Positions 10,291-21,078 of a stretch of DNA of 64,000 bases are shown here, piece by piece (position 1 is the first letter of the stretch; each line of letters starts with the position of its first letter). Source of the DNA: Pinus tabuliformis (Eukaryota; Streptophyta; Pinopsida; Pinales; Pinaceae); contig CM062817.1 of the NCBI GenBank assembly GCA_031772625.1, positions 889,004,184 to 889,068,183 of the forward strand, in the 5' to 3' direction. The position numbers were made by a program, and so were the translations under genes. Below the pieces are notes generated by a model. The model was not told the DNA's origin, searched no databases, and saw nothing but the letters and a program-made list of their open reading frames with translations.

Positions 10291-10298
10291 TATATATA
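10291..10298 (-). promoter_or_regulatory. Probable TATA box in element A 5' LTR
   Basis: TATATATA, also present in the 3' LTR at 716-723. On the minus strand it is followed by a leader resembling the one after the TATAAAA at 62732-62738 in the related plus-strand LTR (a shared GCTT..CAAG..GAGAG segment). The motif is nearly palindromic, so direction rests on that homology and on the coding strand. Confidence 0.5.
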
Positions 10299-10954
10299 GG
10301 CTTTGGAGGGTTTGGTTTAATTTTTTCTTATTTGAAAACCCACTTTCTAATGTTTGAGTTCTGCACTTATCATTGACTTTAAAACACTTTGCTTTTCATT
10401 TTTTCTTTGAAATTTTGGCTCTCGTGATGAAATTTTCGGCATTTCTTTGCGGGGACTGTGTGACTGGGCACCTGGCCATGAAAACCCTGAATGCATCTGA
10501 AAAAGTAGACTGGCGATTTGGTGGAAAATTTTGTCATAGTTGACCTTGTTTGACTTTTCTTCAAAACAGAGTTTTGAAGAAGAGTCGATGTCTCTTCAGG
10601 GGATGATGAAGCCTTCTGAACCATAACTGTATAAGGTCTCCCTCTGGCCTGCATGGTTTGTTCTGGACATTTTTTTCAAAGACCACATTGATGATTTCCT
10701 AGACCCAGCAATAAAAAGAACTTTGTCTTGTAATATGACCAAACCTTGACTATCATGAACTTTTAGTGATTATGGGCCAAGACCTAAACCAGCAGGGGCC
10801 AGACATGAGGGAAAATGAGTAGCATGAATTTCTCCATCAGATCATGGAATGTCCCTAGCGAAATGGAGCTGAGCGGATGGAGCGAGACACCTAGAATTGA
10901 AATGCACAAAGAGCTTTGATCTCTGACGGAGGGCTGACCAGACCGACTCTAACA

Positions 10955-11400
10955 CATGGACCAATTTTTCTCATCCCAAATTTATAGTCCTTTGATATAT
11001 CTTTATAACAAGGTATTGTACACGTCAAACGGAGATCGTATGCCAAAGTTACGACCCCGGGAACGTGATGTACCAATTTACCCAAAATGGGGCCCATAGT
11101 TTGGCGCTTCATCTCCTAGGGTTAGGTTTTTGGATGTTTAGGGTTTTCCATTGTTCCCCAACAATAAATAGGCCTTTGAACCTCATTGTAAGATATTTTA
11201 GAGGCATGTAGCTACCACATCGCTTCTCAGAGATAAGCTACCATCACCTTAGCTAGTTTATTTCCATTTCTGTTTGTAAGCATATTTCAGTATTTTATAG
11301 TAATGAAATGAAGTATTATTTCTACTGCATCTCTATATGTATGGTTATATCTGTAATTTGTTTTGTTCCTATTTAAATCCGGATTAGGCATGGAATAACA
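10955..11400 (+). repeat. Probable LTR relic
   Basis: This looks like the promoter half of an older plus-strand LTR. AATAAATAGG near 11165 resembles a TATA box. It is followed by a leader and a run near 11300 resembling a polyadenylation region (TATAGTAATGAAATGAAG). No partner copy or boundary is visible in the window, so the call is tentative. Element A appears to have inserted at its left side. Confidence 0.35.
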
Positions 11401-12676
11401 TGAAGGACTAGCTAGTGTTGAGGAGAAACTCTACAACAAACCAAATCTTGTACCAAAAAATCAATTCAATCATTCAAGGAACTTTTAATTTTTCTACATC
11501 ACTTGGAATTTACCAGTACTGTGGCATAATGTATTACATAATGAAGTCTTTGTTCAACATATATTTTTGTATGTATTCGATTAGTATATGGAGATTTGGG
11601 ATAAACGACATTAAATTTTTCCATTGGTTTAGTTTCCAATCTAGCATACCACGAAAAAAGGATTTTGATATTATGTAATATGGCATTAGTTCAATAGAAA
11701 AAAATTATTTAAAAAAATGCATAAATATAAATATAATAATATTATATAATAGCAACTGAATATATTCATACCATCCCATATATATTAGCTATTGCTATTG
11801 TGCATTGATAATACGTAAAATAAATATATATCGTATACTTATTATTATATATAATAATTATTATACATAATTTACAATTGATAACTACTCTTATGAACTT
11901 GTTTTTTAGAATATTTAAATCTTCTTTTTCATTTAGAAGAATAGCTCAATAAATTTTTTCTTCATTTAGTTATGTTTTGACAAAGAATGCTCATTACTTG
12001 TCTATTTAGCCATATTAACTATTTTTTTATGTAATTTTTAACTTTTTTGGAAAGGACTAAGTTGCCATGCAAAAAATTATAATAAAGACTCATATTAAAT
12101 AATGACCTGCTAACTATCTAATGAATATTATTCCAATAATATGGCCTTATTCAATAATTCAATAACTCACAAGTACCAAAAATAGTAAGGTTAACGTAGG
12201 AACTTAACATATTGTCTCCACAACAAATAATGAAAAAATGACTTTTGTGATCCTACAAGGAATTAAAATCCTAGAGCCTTGAATATATGTGGAGGTCACA
12301 ATTGTAGGGAACAACATACATTATATTTGTAACAAAATGCCAATGAAATATATCATGTTTACAATTCAACAAAACTTCAAAGAAAAATTCAACAAACTAT
12401 AATGTTATCCTATATCTCCTATTTTCAAGTCCCAAGGAGCAACATATTAGATATTGATGAGACGCAATTTAAAGGCATCCTTATAGACAAAGGATACATA
12501 GTGGCTGCAATAAAGGTGGAATAGTGTAACTCTCATCAATTCTCACCATAACTAATCAAGAAACCATAAATGCAGGCCTCCCCAACTCCAAGCTTGGAAG
12601 AGGCCTGACTAACCCTTATTATTTTAAATGAATAAATATAGGAGAGTTCATAAGCAGCCCACATCAAACACCTCTA
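11401..12676. other. AT-rich spacer
   Basis: No coding domain or repeat partner was found. It is strongly AT-rich, with ATATAATA-type runs at about 11640-11900. Short open frames are consistent with chance. Confidence 0.5.
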
Positions 12677-12984
12677 TGTTATGAAACCAGCTCACAAAAA
12701 GATATAAAAGATAGATCAACGCCTTAGAAATGAGCCTCTTCGAGGGGGAAACCTCCTTTACATTACACAAATGAACAATTCTTAGATGATACAAATGACA
12801 ATACCTCCTTTCTATATAATCAGAGCCGACATAACAATAATAATGTAAGGGCACAATAATAATAATAGTGGGCTTCTAAGGGGCACAATAATAACAATAT
12901 GGGGAATACATGGGCACAACAATATAATAAGGGGGTTGTATTAATAACAATAAGGGGTTACACTAGTAGTATAGGGACCTAACA
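12677..12984 (-). repeat. Element D 3' LTR
   Basis: Direct repeat of 15256-15556, TGTTATGA to CCTAACA. It is followed at 12985-12998 by a pyrimidine run, which on the minus strand is the polypurine tract GAAGGAGAGGGGCA. It lacks a short segment around the TATA region present in the 5' copy and carries an extra segment (TAATAGTGGGCTTCTAAGGG), so the copies differ by indels. Confidence 0.9.
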
Positions 12985-12989
12985 TGCCC

Positions 12990-13594
12990 CTCTCCTTCAA
13001 AAAGTTTTGTCCTCAACACTTGAGTAGTTCTTGATGCTCCTGTATAAAATTCTTGTCCTCCCATGTGGAATCTTCAGCGGGTAAGTTCTTCCACTTGATG
13101 AGATACTTTGAAATTGATCGATTTCGTAGCTATCGAGTTCTTGTTTCTATGACTGCTCCAGGCTCTAATATGATTTTTCCTTCCTCGTCAAGTTCTGGAA
13201 ATATTGTTTGAACTGGGACCTTCTGCAACTTTTGAATGAGTGGCCACACTTCTTCATCCTTCTTCCATTCATACCTTGCTTCGTCTATCCAATTTGGTTG
13301 GATAATAGAAATGGCGCACAACAATGCTTCCACATCCTCATCCTTTCTTGAGAGTGCATTTGCCACAACATTTTGCTTCCCTTTTTTGTAGATGATTTCA
13401 AAGTCATAACCCAACTTCTTTGTGACTCATTTTTGTTTCTCTTCAGAGGATAGTCTTTGTTCTAAAAATTATTTGATACTATCATGATCCATTTTTACCT
13501 TGAAGTGTCTTCCCATTAGGTATGGTCGCCATTTCTTAAGTGCATGTAGTATTGCCAACATTTCCTTTTCATAAATATATTTCTTGAGGGACAT
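12990..13594 (-). pseudogene. pol: RNase H fused to integrase tail and chromodomain
   Basis: Read on the minus strand, the segment begins with chromovirus RNase H (YEKEMLAILHALKKW, then FKVKMDHDS where TDHDS is usual) and a linker (DFEIIYKKGKQNVVANALSR). It then jumps from WPLIQKLQK straight to the integrase C-terminal tail (FPELDEEGKIILEP). A chromodomain follows (YLIKWKNLPAEDSTWED), ending at the stop near 13005. The whole integrase zinc finger and catalytic core are missing at that junction. Stops occur after DHDSIK, after EEKQK and inside the chromodomain start. Chromodomains steer chromovirus integration to marked chromatin; here it is only a remnant. Confidence 0.8.
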
Positions 13595-14161
13595 TTATTT
13601 GTATGTATGTAACCATAACAATACCCAATCACCTACATCAAAACTTCTTTCATTGTGATGTTGATCTGCCTGTTGTTTCATTCGATTCTGCACCAAAGTG
13701 GCATTATCCTTTAAAATTTGGAGAACTTGTTGTTGATGCTCGATGTGATCTTTCACTACTTGAATCTTTTTATTATTGATATGTCCTTCTATCTTGAGAG
13801 TTTGAGGACTGATAATTTCTTCCAGTGCATTACAAGATATGGTCGGATTCATTTCTTGATTCTCTATGTGATCTTTCACTTCTTGAACATTTTTCTTCTT
13901 GATATGTCCTTCTATCTTGATAGTTTGAGGAGTGGTAATTCCAGCAATTTCATTACAAGATATGGTCGGATTCATTTCTTCTTTCTTGATGTGGTCTTTC
14001 ACTTCTTGAGCCTTTTTCTTCTTGATATGTCCTTCTATCTTAAGAGTTTGAGGAGTAGTAATTATTTCTAATGCTTTACAAGATATGGTGGGATTCATTT
14101 CTTCTTTCTCTGGGGTTGGTTTCTGGTGTCTACACTCTTCTTTTGACGTTTCTTGATCCTT
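13595..14161 (-). pseudogene. Triplicated protease N-terminal fragment fused to integrase C-terminal fragment
   Basis: The main open frame is 14098-13595 (167 codons), in frame with the zinc-knuckle part of gag upstream after one stop at 14162-14164. It has three 41-residue repeats (123 bp each), starting MNPTISC and containing TPQTLKIEGHIKKK. That peptide is the part just before the DSGS active site in chromovirus proteases, so the active site was never included or has been lost. The repeats differ from one another at several positions but remain open. The frame then runs into VLQILKDNATLVQNRMKQQAD and FDVGDWVLL, which belong to an integrase C-terminal region. That places integrase sequence upstream of RNase H, which is out of order. 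Confidence 0.75.
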
Positions 14162-14816
14162 TTATTCCTCCTCTCCACAATAAATGTAAAATAATTTCTT
14201 CTTAGCACACTTATGACCTTTAATGTATTTGTTACCACAATTGTAACAAAGCCCTTTTTCTCTCTTTTTCTTCCAATTGTTGTGGTGTAACCCTTGTAGG
14301 TTGTGAAAGGCTAGGAGAAACAACACTTCCATCTTTATAATTGTGAGGGGTAGACTTCTTTGTTGCCATAATTTTTCTTTCCACTTTGTAACAAATCCCT
14401 TTTGCTCTTTTTTCTTCCAATTGTTGTGGTGTTGCTCTAAAGGTGTTGCTCTTTGTATCCTCATAATGTTCTATCATTTCCTCCATGAAAATTGACCACG
14501 TAACAAGTTGTTTACAAGAAAAAAGCCCTTTATACCATAAAAATTGATCTGGTTCTAAATATGAAGATGTAATGCATACCTTTTGTAACAGTGGTACACC
14601 ATGTAGATCAAAATATTGCTCCATCTGCAGTATCCAATTTACCAGATCCTTGCTATCAAACTTCCTCATATCGCCTTTTCTTGATTTTATGAGCTCTACC
14701 TTGAAACGACTATAACTCTGTAATTTCAGATCTCCAAGTTCTGAAATTTCTTCCTGTTGTAGCACTCTGTATTCTCTTTCTAATGCCCCAAGTCTGATCA
14801 AGACTGGATTCTGCAA
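14162..14816 (-). pseudogene. gag: Chromovirus gag with zinc knuckle, frameshifted
   Basis: The first frame (14816-14232) has a coiled N-terminus (ALEREYRVLQQEE), then the capsid region (FDSKDLVNWILQMEQYFDLHGV) up to YKGLFSCKQLVTWSIF. A second frame (14464-14162) carries the knuckle CYNCGNKYIKGHKC. The linker TPQQLEEK occurs twice with about 100 bp between, so a small duplication precedes the frame change. Gag proteins of this type package element RNA. Stops and the frameshift make this a relic. Confidence 0.8.
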
Positions 14817-15241
14817 GGAAGTGTTATGTCAAATCTCCCATGATGACCTGATTATAGACTGGTTCAGTAGAGCGAACTTGTACGAAGTTCCATGTGTCAT
14901 TGTTTCAACCTTAGTACCTGAATCTAATATAGAGAAAACTACAGGAAGCCTTCTTTCTAAAACTTCTTACAAAATTTCAATCTGATGCTCATAACAAAAG
15001 TTATGACAATTTTGCCCAGGTTACCTATTTGGAATGTAATTCGGAAGTCTGCAAAATCTCTAACTTCCTCAAATCATATCTCCAAAAATATAGCAACACA
15101 AGATCTGACATTCAGATCCGAGGTTCAGAGCGATGTCGTCTCAAATGGGTTTTTTTTGGCTTCTGAAACATCGCAGAAAAAAAAGTTATTGCGAAAATGC
15201 CATGATTACCTGTTTGGAGCAACGAAACCCTAGAATACAAA

Positions 15242-15253
15242 GCTCTGATACCA
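15242..15253 (-). promoter_or_regulatory. Element D primer-binding site (tRNA-iMet type)
   Basis: The minus strand reads TGGTATCAGAGC two bases after the 5' LTR. This is the standard 12-nt match to plant initiator tRNA-Met. Confidence 0.95.
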
Positions 15254-15255
15254 AA

Positions 15256-15556
15256 TGTTATGAAACCAACTCACAAAAAGATATAAAAGATAGATCAACG
15301 CCTTAGAAATAAGCCTATTCAAGAGGGCAACCTCCTTTACATTACACAAATGAACAATTCTTAGATGATACAAATGACAAGACCTCCTTTCTATATATAG
15401 GAGTCTAAGGGGTCATAATATAATCAGAGTCGACATAACAATAATAATGTAAGGGCACAATAATAACAATATGGGGACTACATGGGCACAACAATATAAT
15501 AAGGGGGTTGTACTAATAACAATAAGGGGTTACACTAGTAGTATAGGGACCTAACA
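15256..15556 (-). repeat. Element D 5' LTR
   Basis: Direct repeat of 12677-12984. It holds a CTATATATAG TATA-like element near 15395. Ends are TGTTATGA and CCTAACA. The right flank is CTCTC. Confidence 0.9.
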
Positions 15557-16672
15557 CTCTCTTAGACTTATGGTGCATGGAACATTTCCTATATATTATT
15601 TATCCCCATCGATGATTGATTCAACACTTAATCCTCCATGGTTGGGCATCATCTCCACTATCCACATGTTTGAATCCCATCCTTGTTCAATGCATAAGAG
15701 AACAACGTTTACTATGGGAATCTCAAGAAGTCAAACATAGAATTATTTCATGGAGTTATGGTGGAGAGTAGGTTATAAGGAGTTCATCTACCCTACTAAT
15801 GAATCTAATATTTTTTTCTATGGACGACATGTTGTAGATTCAGACTACCCAATTTTCACCACTCTTGTTATATTTGTTATCTTAGAAAGAAAATCAAGGA
15901 TATTTAAAATGAATCAAGAACTCGTGAAAAGAATTCAGAGAATGATAATTCTAGAACTTGTGTGAAACAAGAGAATAAAACCTATAAGTTGAAGGAGGTA
16001 AAATTTAGAGCAAGAGCTTGAAACACAATAGTAGAGGAGTCATGGAGCTTGGTGTGATACTTAGCCTAAATCAGACCTAAAGATTTTGCTAATGTAATCT
16101 TGATATTCCATTATAACATTTCCCAGAGGTATTGGCACTTGTGTGATGTGAGAGAAGATATAGGGTTTGAAAATTCAAAGCATGGGATGGACAAGAAACA
16201 TGGTATAAGAAATTTCATTAGATCACCTAGAGGGAAAATTGTATTTTGTTGATGAACATGCATTGGCGCTTTGTTATTGTGTTAATGCAAAGGAGAAAGG
16301 TGCTAGGGTTTGTGACAAGAAAAATTAAGAGATCACATGAAATGCTAGTGGATATATCCTAGGGTAAAATGGACTTAAGGTTTGTGGCAAAGAAACTATA
16401 GGAGAGACTTGGAGAGCCCATGTTAGGAAAGCTTAGAGAAAGAGCAAGGGTCAACTTGGTGTTGTTGACTCTACCTATTTTTTAACATTTAGTGAAGTAG
16501 TTTGGTGTGATGTCTAATAAGGCTCTATTTTCTAGTTAGGGTTTGTTGTTGACGGTATATGCCCTATACAGAGTTTGGATACATTGGAAAGTCCTAGTAT
16601 ATGATAAACTAAAAGTTCAACCTTGTACTAGCATGTGATATGATGTTGATATATACTTGTAACTTCAATTGT

Positions 16673-16734
<62 letters not shown>
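16673..16734. repeat. Compound (TA)n-(GA)n microsatellite
   Basis: About 14 TA repeats are directly followed by about 16 GA repeats. Confidence 0.98.
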
Positions 16735-16737
<3 letters not shown>

Positions 16738-17211
16738 TGCTATCCACACACACTTTGTTATAAAAAGTGTGTACTTCTAGATATGATTTTTGGCATAATA
16801 GTTTCTAGTGCCAATTACATACACTGATTTAACATAATAGTGAGAAGATATTGTTGAGTGATTTGACAAGAAAATGGAAGCTAAGAGAGTGGATTTGTGG
16901 TTATAACAAGTCTTTTTTTATCAGCTATTTTTAGATCAATGGTATGTCAAGTTTGTGCACATAGGGTTGGAAACCTAGTTCTCTTGTACTACATTATTTT
17001 AGTGTATATTTTCTTGTCATATCTTATGCATTTGGTTGGATAAAAGAGAAATATATAGTAGTGTAGCTTATATTTAAGATTATGTAATAATAATAAATTT
17101 TACAAAAAATAAATCCACATAACTTCAAGTCAATGAAGTGAAATTTCTAAATTTGGCTTAATTATGAATTTCCAAAAATTCCACAAAGACCATTTTTTTA
17201 ATTTTATTGCC

Positions 17212-17340
17212 TCACCCTGGTTATATGTATTGATGATGAAATCAATGGGACAAGCTTCAAATGCACAAGATACTAGACCAACATCAAATATAACTAAAAT
17301 TTTATAAAAGAGTAGAGATCAAAATATTTCAAAATTTCCA
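17212..17340. repeat. AT-rich dispersed repeat, copy 1
   Basis: Shares the order GGTTATATGT, GATGATGAAA, GGGACAAGCTTCAAATGCACAAGATACTA-type and CAACATCAAATATAACT with copies at 18062-18200 and 27703-27835. Confidence 0.7.
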
Positions 17341-17907
17341 CAAGGCAATACCATTAATTCTTGGTACCTCGCCTTAGTTACGTGGATAAGCATGTCTATT
17401 TTGGAATAAGGTTTCCAAAATTTTAATTTAATTATCAATAATTATTAGGTAGATGGTATGGATTTAACTTCTATCAAATATTCTAGAATATTCTTACTAG
17501 TAGTCATAGATCAAAAGTTGGGATTTAGCTTAAAAGTAATTATGCCCTTTCTACCCTTTTAATTGATTAATTAAAAAAATGTCATATGAAAAAGTTTCAT
17601 ATAAAATGAGTTATGGTTTTTCATCAAAGTGGTATTTATATGCTATGGTATTGTCCCTTGGTATTGTAACAAATTGTATTTACAGGTTAAGAATATCCAT
17701 GGTAAAGTGGGGGTGAATCTCTATGGTTAAGAATCTTGATGCATGTTTTTGTTAAATGTATATATGGTTAACTCATATATTAATTATTTCTATAAATAAT
17801 AATAATCTTGAAACTCTCGAGATCGAGCTCTATGGTTGAACCAAGAAGAGATACTTTCGAGTTGATCTCCCTAGTACAACAATCATCGGGGATCATTAAC
17901 CACATAC

Positions 17908-17929
17908 TAATAATAATAATAATAATAAT
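17908..17929. repeat. (AAT)n microsatellite
   Basis: Seven uninterrupted TAA/AAT units. Confidence 0.95.
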
Positions 17930-18061
17930 GTTATAAATAAGTTAATTTTTATGATTTTTTAAATCTTAGCAATCTGAGATGTATCATAAAGTAAGTGTTT
18001 TGATATTTATCATGGATTGATATCTATCTATACTTACTAGCCATTTAATCTATATGACTAC

Positions 18062-18200
18062 ACTAGTTGTGGTGTTGATGATAAAACTAATGGCACATGC
18101 TTCAAATGCACAAGATACCAAACAAACATCAAATAAAACTAAATTTGATAAAAAAATAGAGATTAAAATATTTCAAAATTTCTACAAAATCGTTATTCTA
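18062..18200. repeat. AT-rich dispersed repeat, copy 2
   Basis: Close match to 17212-17340 (TTCAAATGCACAAGATAC, then AAACATCAAATA). It borders the H solo LTR insertion at 18222. Copy 3 begins right after that insertion at 27703, so copies 2 and 3 were adjacent before the insertion. Confidence 0.7.
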
Positions 18201-18847
18201 CTTTTTATTGTTTCACCTTGCTGTTGACGGTGTTGGATACTGCCAACATATAAGGGTTCTCTGCAATGTGAAGTCCCAATTAGACCCCGCACCGTTTTGA
18301 GTAGGAGGTCCATTTGAAGTATCAGCCTGACCACCATAACTTAAGGTTCGCCTTGGTTTGAACGGATAACATAAGATATTATATACATAAAACTTCAATA
18401 AGAAAGTAAGTTGAAATTGTGAAACATCGATTGCAATGTGTAAAAGCTTCACGAGCGGGAGACAAGAGTGAGTCTCTGGAAGGAATTAATAGTACTAACC
18501 TAAGAGAGACACATGAGATCATGAAAAGATTCGTTAGAAAAATAGTTCACATAATAATTATTAAAGTGAATACAAAACACATTCAACAATATGAGTACCA
18601 AAGCCACCAAACTAGTTCAATTTCTCTAGTAAATATTAACACAACATATACCATAAACATCCCAAGAATAGTCCTAAAACATTTGCAATACATGCATGAA
18701 ATTGCGTAGGCTCATTGAGTTTCAATTAGGTGAAATATCCAAATACACAATTACAATGATGAGCCACTAGTTCCAGTAATGGAACATTAAGTCACTTCTT
18801 GCTTCTCCAAATAATAGTTTTTTCTCTCCTATGCAAGACTACCTCTC

Positions 18848-19711
18848 TGTAGAAAAACCTGTAGATTCACAAGCTAATGCAATTTTCTAAAGCAAGAGAC
18901 GAGAATCTACTTCTACTCTTTACAACGGAAGCCCATAAACATCGAGCAAACAATAATCAATAGAGGAAGAGAATCAAAGGCACATAACTCAATAAATATC
19001 TGAGGAAAGCCACAGATCAAAACCCCACTATTTGTTTTGCATTAATCTGGAAAATCAAGCTGAAATTAAAATGCTTGTTCTCTCTAAAACAATCCCAACA
19101 CTCAGAAAATTAAATCTCCAACTCATAAGAAATCTCAAGGCCAAATCTTAGCCTCTTCACAAGCTCTCAAAGTCTCTATTCCAATGTGTAATTCCTATGA
19201 AGGATAGATTGTATTTAAAGGGAAATAAAGCCTCTAAAAATAGCGCAATCCCTCAAGGATCAATTCTTGAATGCATGCACTATCAGTGCAACTCATAAAA
19301 ATCTAAAACAAATAGTACACTATCCCTACACTCTAGTATCAACTAGGTCTTTCTCAAAATCAACATGCATGAGTTTCTGATCGTAGAATCTTCAGTTAAC
19401 TAGAGTAACACTAATTAGGTCACTAGTGTCCCAATTGATTGTTTACTCACTATTAGTTCCTGAAACTGACTGGAACTAATTTAACTGGACTTAACTCAAT
19501 AAATTGAGTTAACTAATTACAACTTATTCATAAGTCATCCTTAACTCCTGTAAGTTAGGGAGACCATATACATGTCTTCTAAAAGACTTCCAATTCGAAT
19601 TTCCTAAATTAATTAAACTTAATTAATTATTTTCAAATTGTTATGAGAAAAGAATTCTATTTTAATTCACAGTTTAATTAATCTAGAATTTCTTGTTGCC
19701 ATTTCTCAACA
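18848..19711 (-). repeat. Element E 3' LTR
   Basis: Direct repeat of 24065-24948, starting TGTAGAAAAA and ending TTTCTCAACA. The next bases CTCCCTCTCAAC are the complement of a polypurine tract for a minus-strand element. Confidence 0.9.
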
Positions 19712-19989
19712 CTCCCTCTCAACAAGAAAGGGATTATCCACTACCTAGATCCTGTCTCTGTGAAACTCAAATTTACATCTTGGCAATGCCTTTATCAAGA
19801 TGTTAGCATCTTGCTCCTCCATGGGAATGTAATCTAACAACATGATCTACCTCAATACACAATCTTTGAGATGATGACACCAAATATCTATATGCTTGGA
19901 CCGATCATGAAAAACTGGATTTTCAGAGAGTTTTATACAACTTTGGTTATCACAATAAATCACTGTCAAATCCATCTACTAGCCAAACA

Positions 19990-20235
19990 AACCAACCAAG
20001 ATCTTCCTCATCTAGATAGCCTCACATGCTGCTTGACTTGAAGCCATGTACTCTGCCTTTGCTGAACTGAGTGCAACCGATCTACATTTCCTGTTGTACC
20101 AAGAAAATGCAGCTGACCTAATACTAAAGATCCCTCCTGATGTGCTCTTCCTATCAGATGGACTCCCCGCCCAATCTACATCAGTGAAGCCTTGAAGCTT
20201 CACTCCCTCTGTCCATCTATACCACAACCCAAACT
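19990..20235 (-). pseudogene. pol: Element E RNase H
   Basis: RNase H removes the RNA template during reverse transcription. An open piece (20227-20012) carries FTDVDWAG with catalytic Asp, RKSTSGGIF, FSWYNRKCRSVALSSAKAEYMA with catalytic Glu, and ends AACEAI before a stop. The C-terminal part after the stop is short. These are standard Ty1-copia RNase H motifs. Confidence 0.85.
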
Positions 20236-21078
20236 GAGTAGTGCCTTTGAGTTATCTCAATACATGCTTTGTTGCCTTCCAATACAGCTTGGTATGCCTA
20301 ACCATCTCTTGACTAAGCTGGTTAACTGCATAACACATATCTGGTTGTGTGTTCACCAAATACATGAGTGAACCCACAAGCTACCTGTAAACAATAGCTT
20401 CCACTACTTCTCCTAAAGTAGCATCCTCCTTCATCTAGTTACCAGCTAGAGAAGTCTCCATGGTTTTACTGCTCTCCATGAGGAATCTCTTTAGTATCTC
20501 ATTGGCATACTTTCCTTGAGAAACAAACAACTCCCCATCTCCCTGCCATACCTCCATTCCAAGAAAGTAATGCATGAGCCCCATGTCCTTCATCTCAAAC
20601 TCTCTTGCAAGGTCCTCCTTGCAAGATTGATGAGCTTCTCATCACATATCAGCATGAGATCATCTACATAAAGTACAATGATCAAAATCTTACCTTCCAC
20701 CACTATGTGATACAGGTTTGCATCTTCTTCACTCTTCGTGAAGCCCAACCCAGTGAAGTAGCTATCTATCCTGGTGTACCAAGCACGGGGTGATTGCTTC
20801 AGCTCATACAACGCTCTCTTGAGTCGACACCCATGTGACTCATGGTCCAAGGTTTCAAAACCTTTGGGCTGCTCAATGTACACCTCTTCCTCAATCATGC
20901 CATTAAGGAAGGCAGTCTTCACATCCATTTGATGGATCTTCCAACCCATCTCTGCAGATAGTGCCAAAATATATCTGATAGATGAGTACCTTGCAACAGG
21001 AGCAAAGGTCTCATCATAGTCAATCCCCTCTACCTGTGAAAAGCCACAGGCCACAAATTTGGCCTTATGCTTCTCCAC
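20236..21078 (-). pseudogene. pol: Element E reverse transcriptase
   Basis: The open piece 21078-20590 (162 codons) has the copia RT blocks KAKFVACGFSQVEGIDYDETFAPVA-type, HQMDVKTAFLNG with catalytic Asp, EEVYIEQPKGF, LKRALYELKQSPRAWY and the active site YVDD in IIVLYVDDLMLI. The following 350 bp, read across stops, give the thumb and connection (MHYFLGMEVW, VGSLMYLVNTQPDMCYAV). The N-terminal edge fades into degraded sequence above 21078. Recognition is secure; the copy is inactive. Confidence 0.88.

Larger units (their letters stand above)
1..10954 (-). mobile_element. Element A: Tat/Ogre-like Ty3-gypsy retrotransposon
   Basis: Read on the minus strand, this is a near-complete gypsy element: 5' LTR, primer-binding site, gag, protease, extra RNase H, RT, RT-linked RNase H, integrase, then a 3' LTR cut by the window start. 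Two direct repeats (1-1380 and 9575-10954) are LTR copies. Both end at the same position with TCTAACA, which read on the minus strand is the LTR start TGTTAGAG. Pol runs in a single minus-strand frame broken by single stop codons, so the copy is dead but not old. RT before integrase and the duplicated RNase H place it in the Tat/Ogre side of plant gypsy elements. The exact lineage is not resolved by eye. The target duplication cannot be tested because the left end lies outside the window. Confidence 0.85.
7825..10954 (-). repeat. Element A 5' LTR (about 3.13 kb)
   Basis: On the minus strand it starts TGTTAGAG at 10954 and ends CTAACA at 7825, next to the primer-binding site. Only its first 1380 bp can be confirmed against the other LTR, because the left copy is cut by the window. 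The rest rests on the terminal sequence, the PBS, and a related LTR end at 61893-62111. It contains a TATATATA (10291-10298), CG-rich minisatellites (about 9528-9690 and 10040-10190) and a decayed ORF (8676-8996). A 3.1-kb LTR is long for a plant gypsy element. Confidence 0.7.
12677..15556 (-). mobile_element. Element D: internally deleted, rearranged chromovirus
   Basis: This is a 2.88-kb Ty3-gypsy chromovirus derivative on the minus strand. LTRs of 308 and 301 bp (12677-12984, 15256-15556) start TGTTATGA and end CCTAACA. A tRNA-iMet primer-binding site and a polypurine tract are in the right places. Flanks are CTCTA and CTCTC, a 4-of-5 target duplication. The internal region keeps gag, a protease fragment, an integrase fragment, RNase H and a chromodomain, but no RT core and no integrase core. 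It cannot move by itself. The domains are out of order, which suggests template switching or recombination. Confidence 0.85.
15557..18221. other. Spacer without recognisable gene
   Basis: I see no conserved domain. The stretch contains a compound microsatellite (16673-16734), an AAT run (17908-17929) and two copies of an AT-rich repeat (17212-17340, 18062-18200). A short open frame at 15750-15965 has no recognisable features. Confidence 0.5.

Noticed and set aside
10379..10654. A 91-codon minus-strand ORF present at the same place in both A LTRs (also 805-1080).
   Set aside because: It lies before the TATA box, and the equivalent stretch of the related LTR near 62400 has an early stop. Similarity between the two copies is expected because they are LTRs of one insertion.
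9081..10954. A plus-strand reading of element A: AACAGGGGAG just before TGTTAG at 9098 looks like a polypurine tract and LTR start, and TTGGCTCCAATGGGGG after 1380 looks like a primer site.
   Set aside because: Gag-pol, the TGGCGACC primer-binding site at 7821 and the promoter-leader order shared with 62112-62975 all read on the minus strand. I treat the 9098 termini as coincidence, but this is the main uncertainty in the LTR length.
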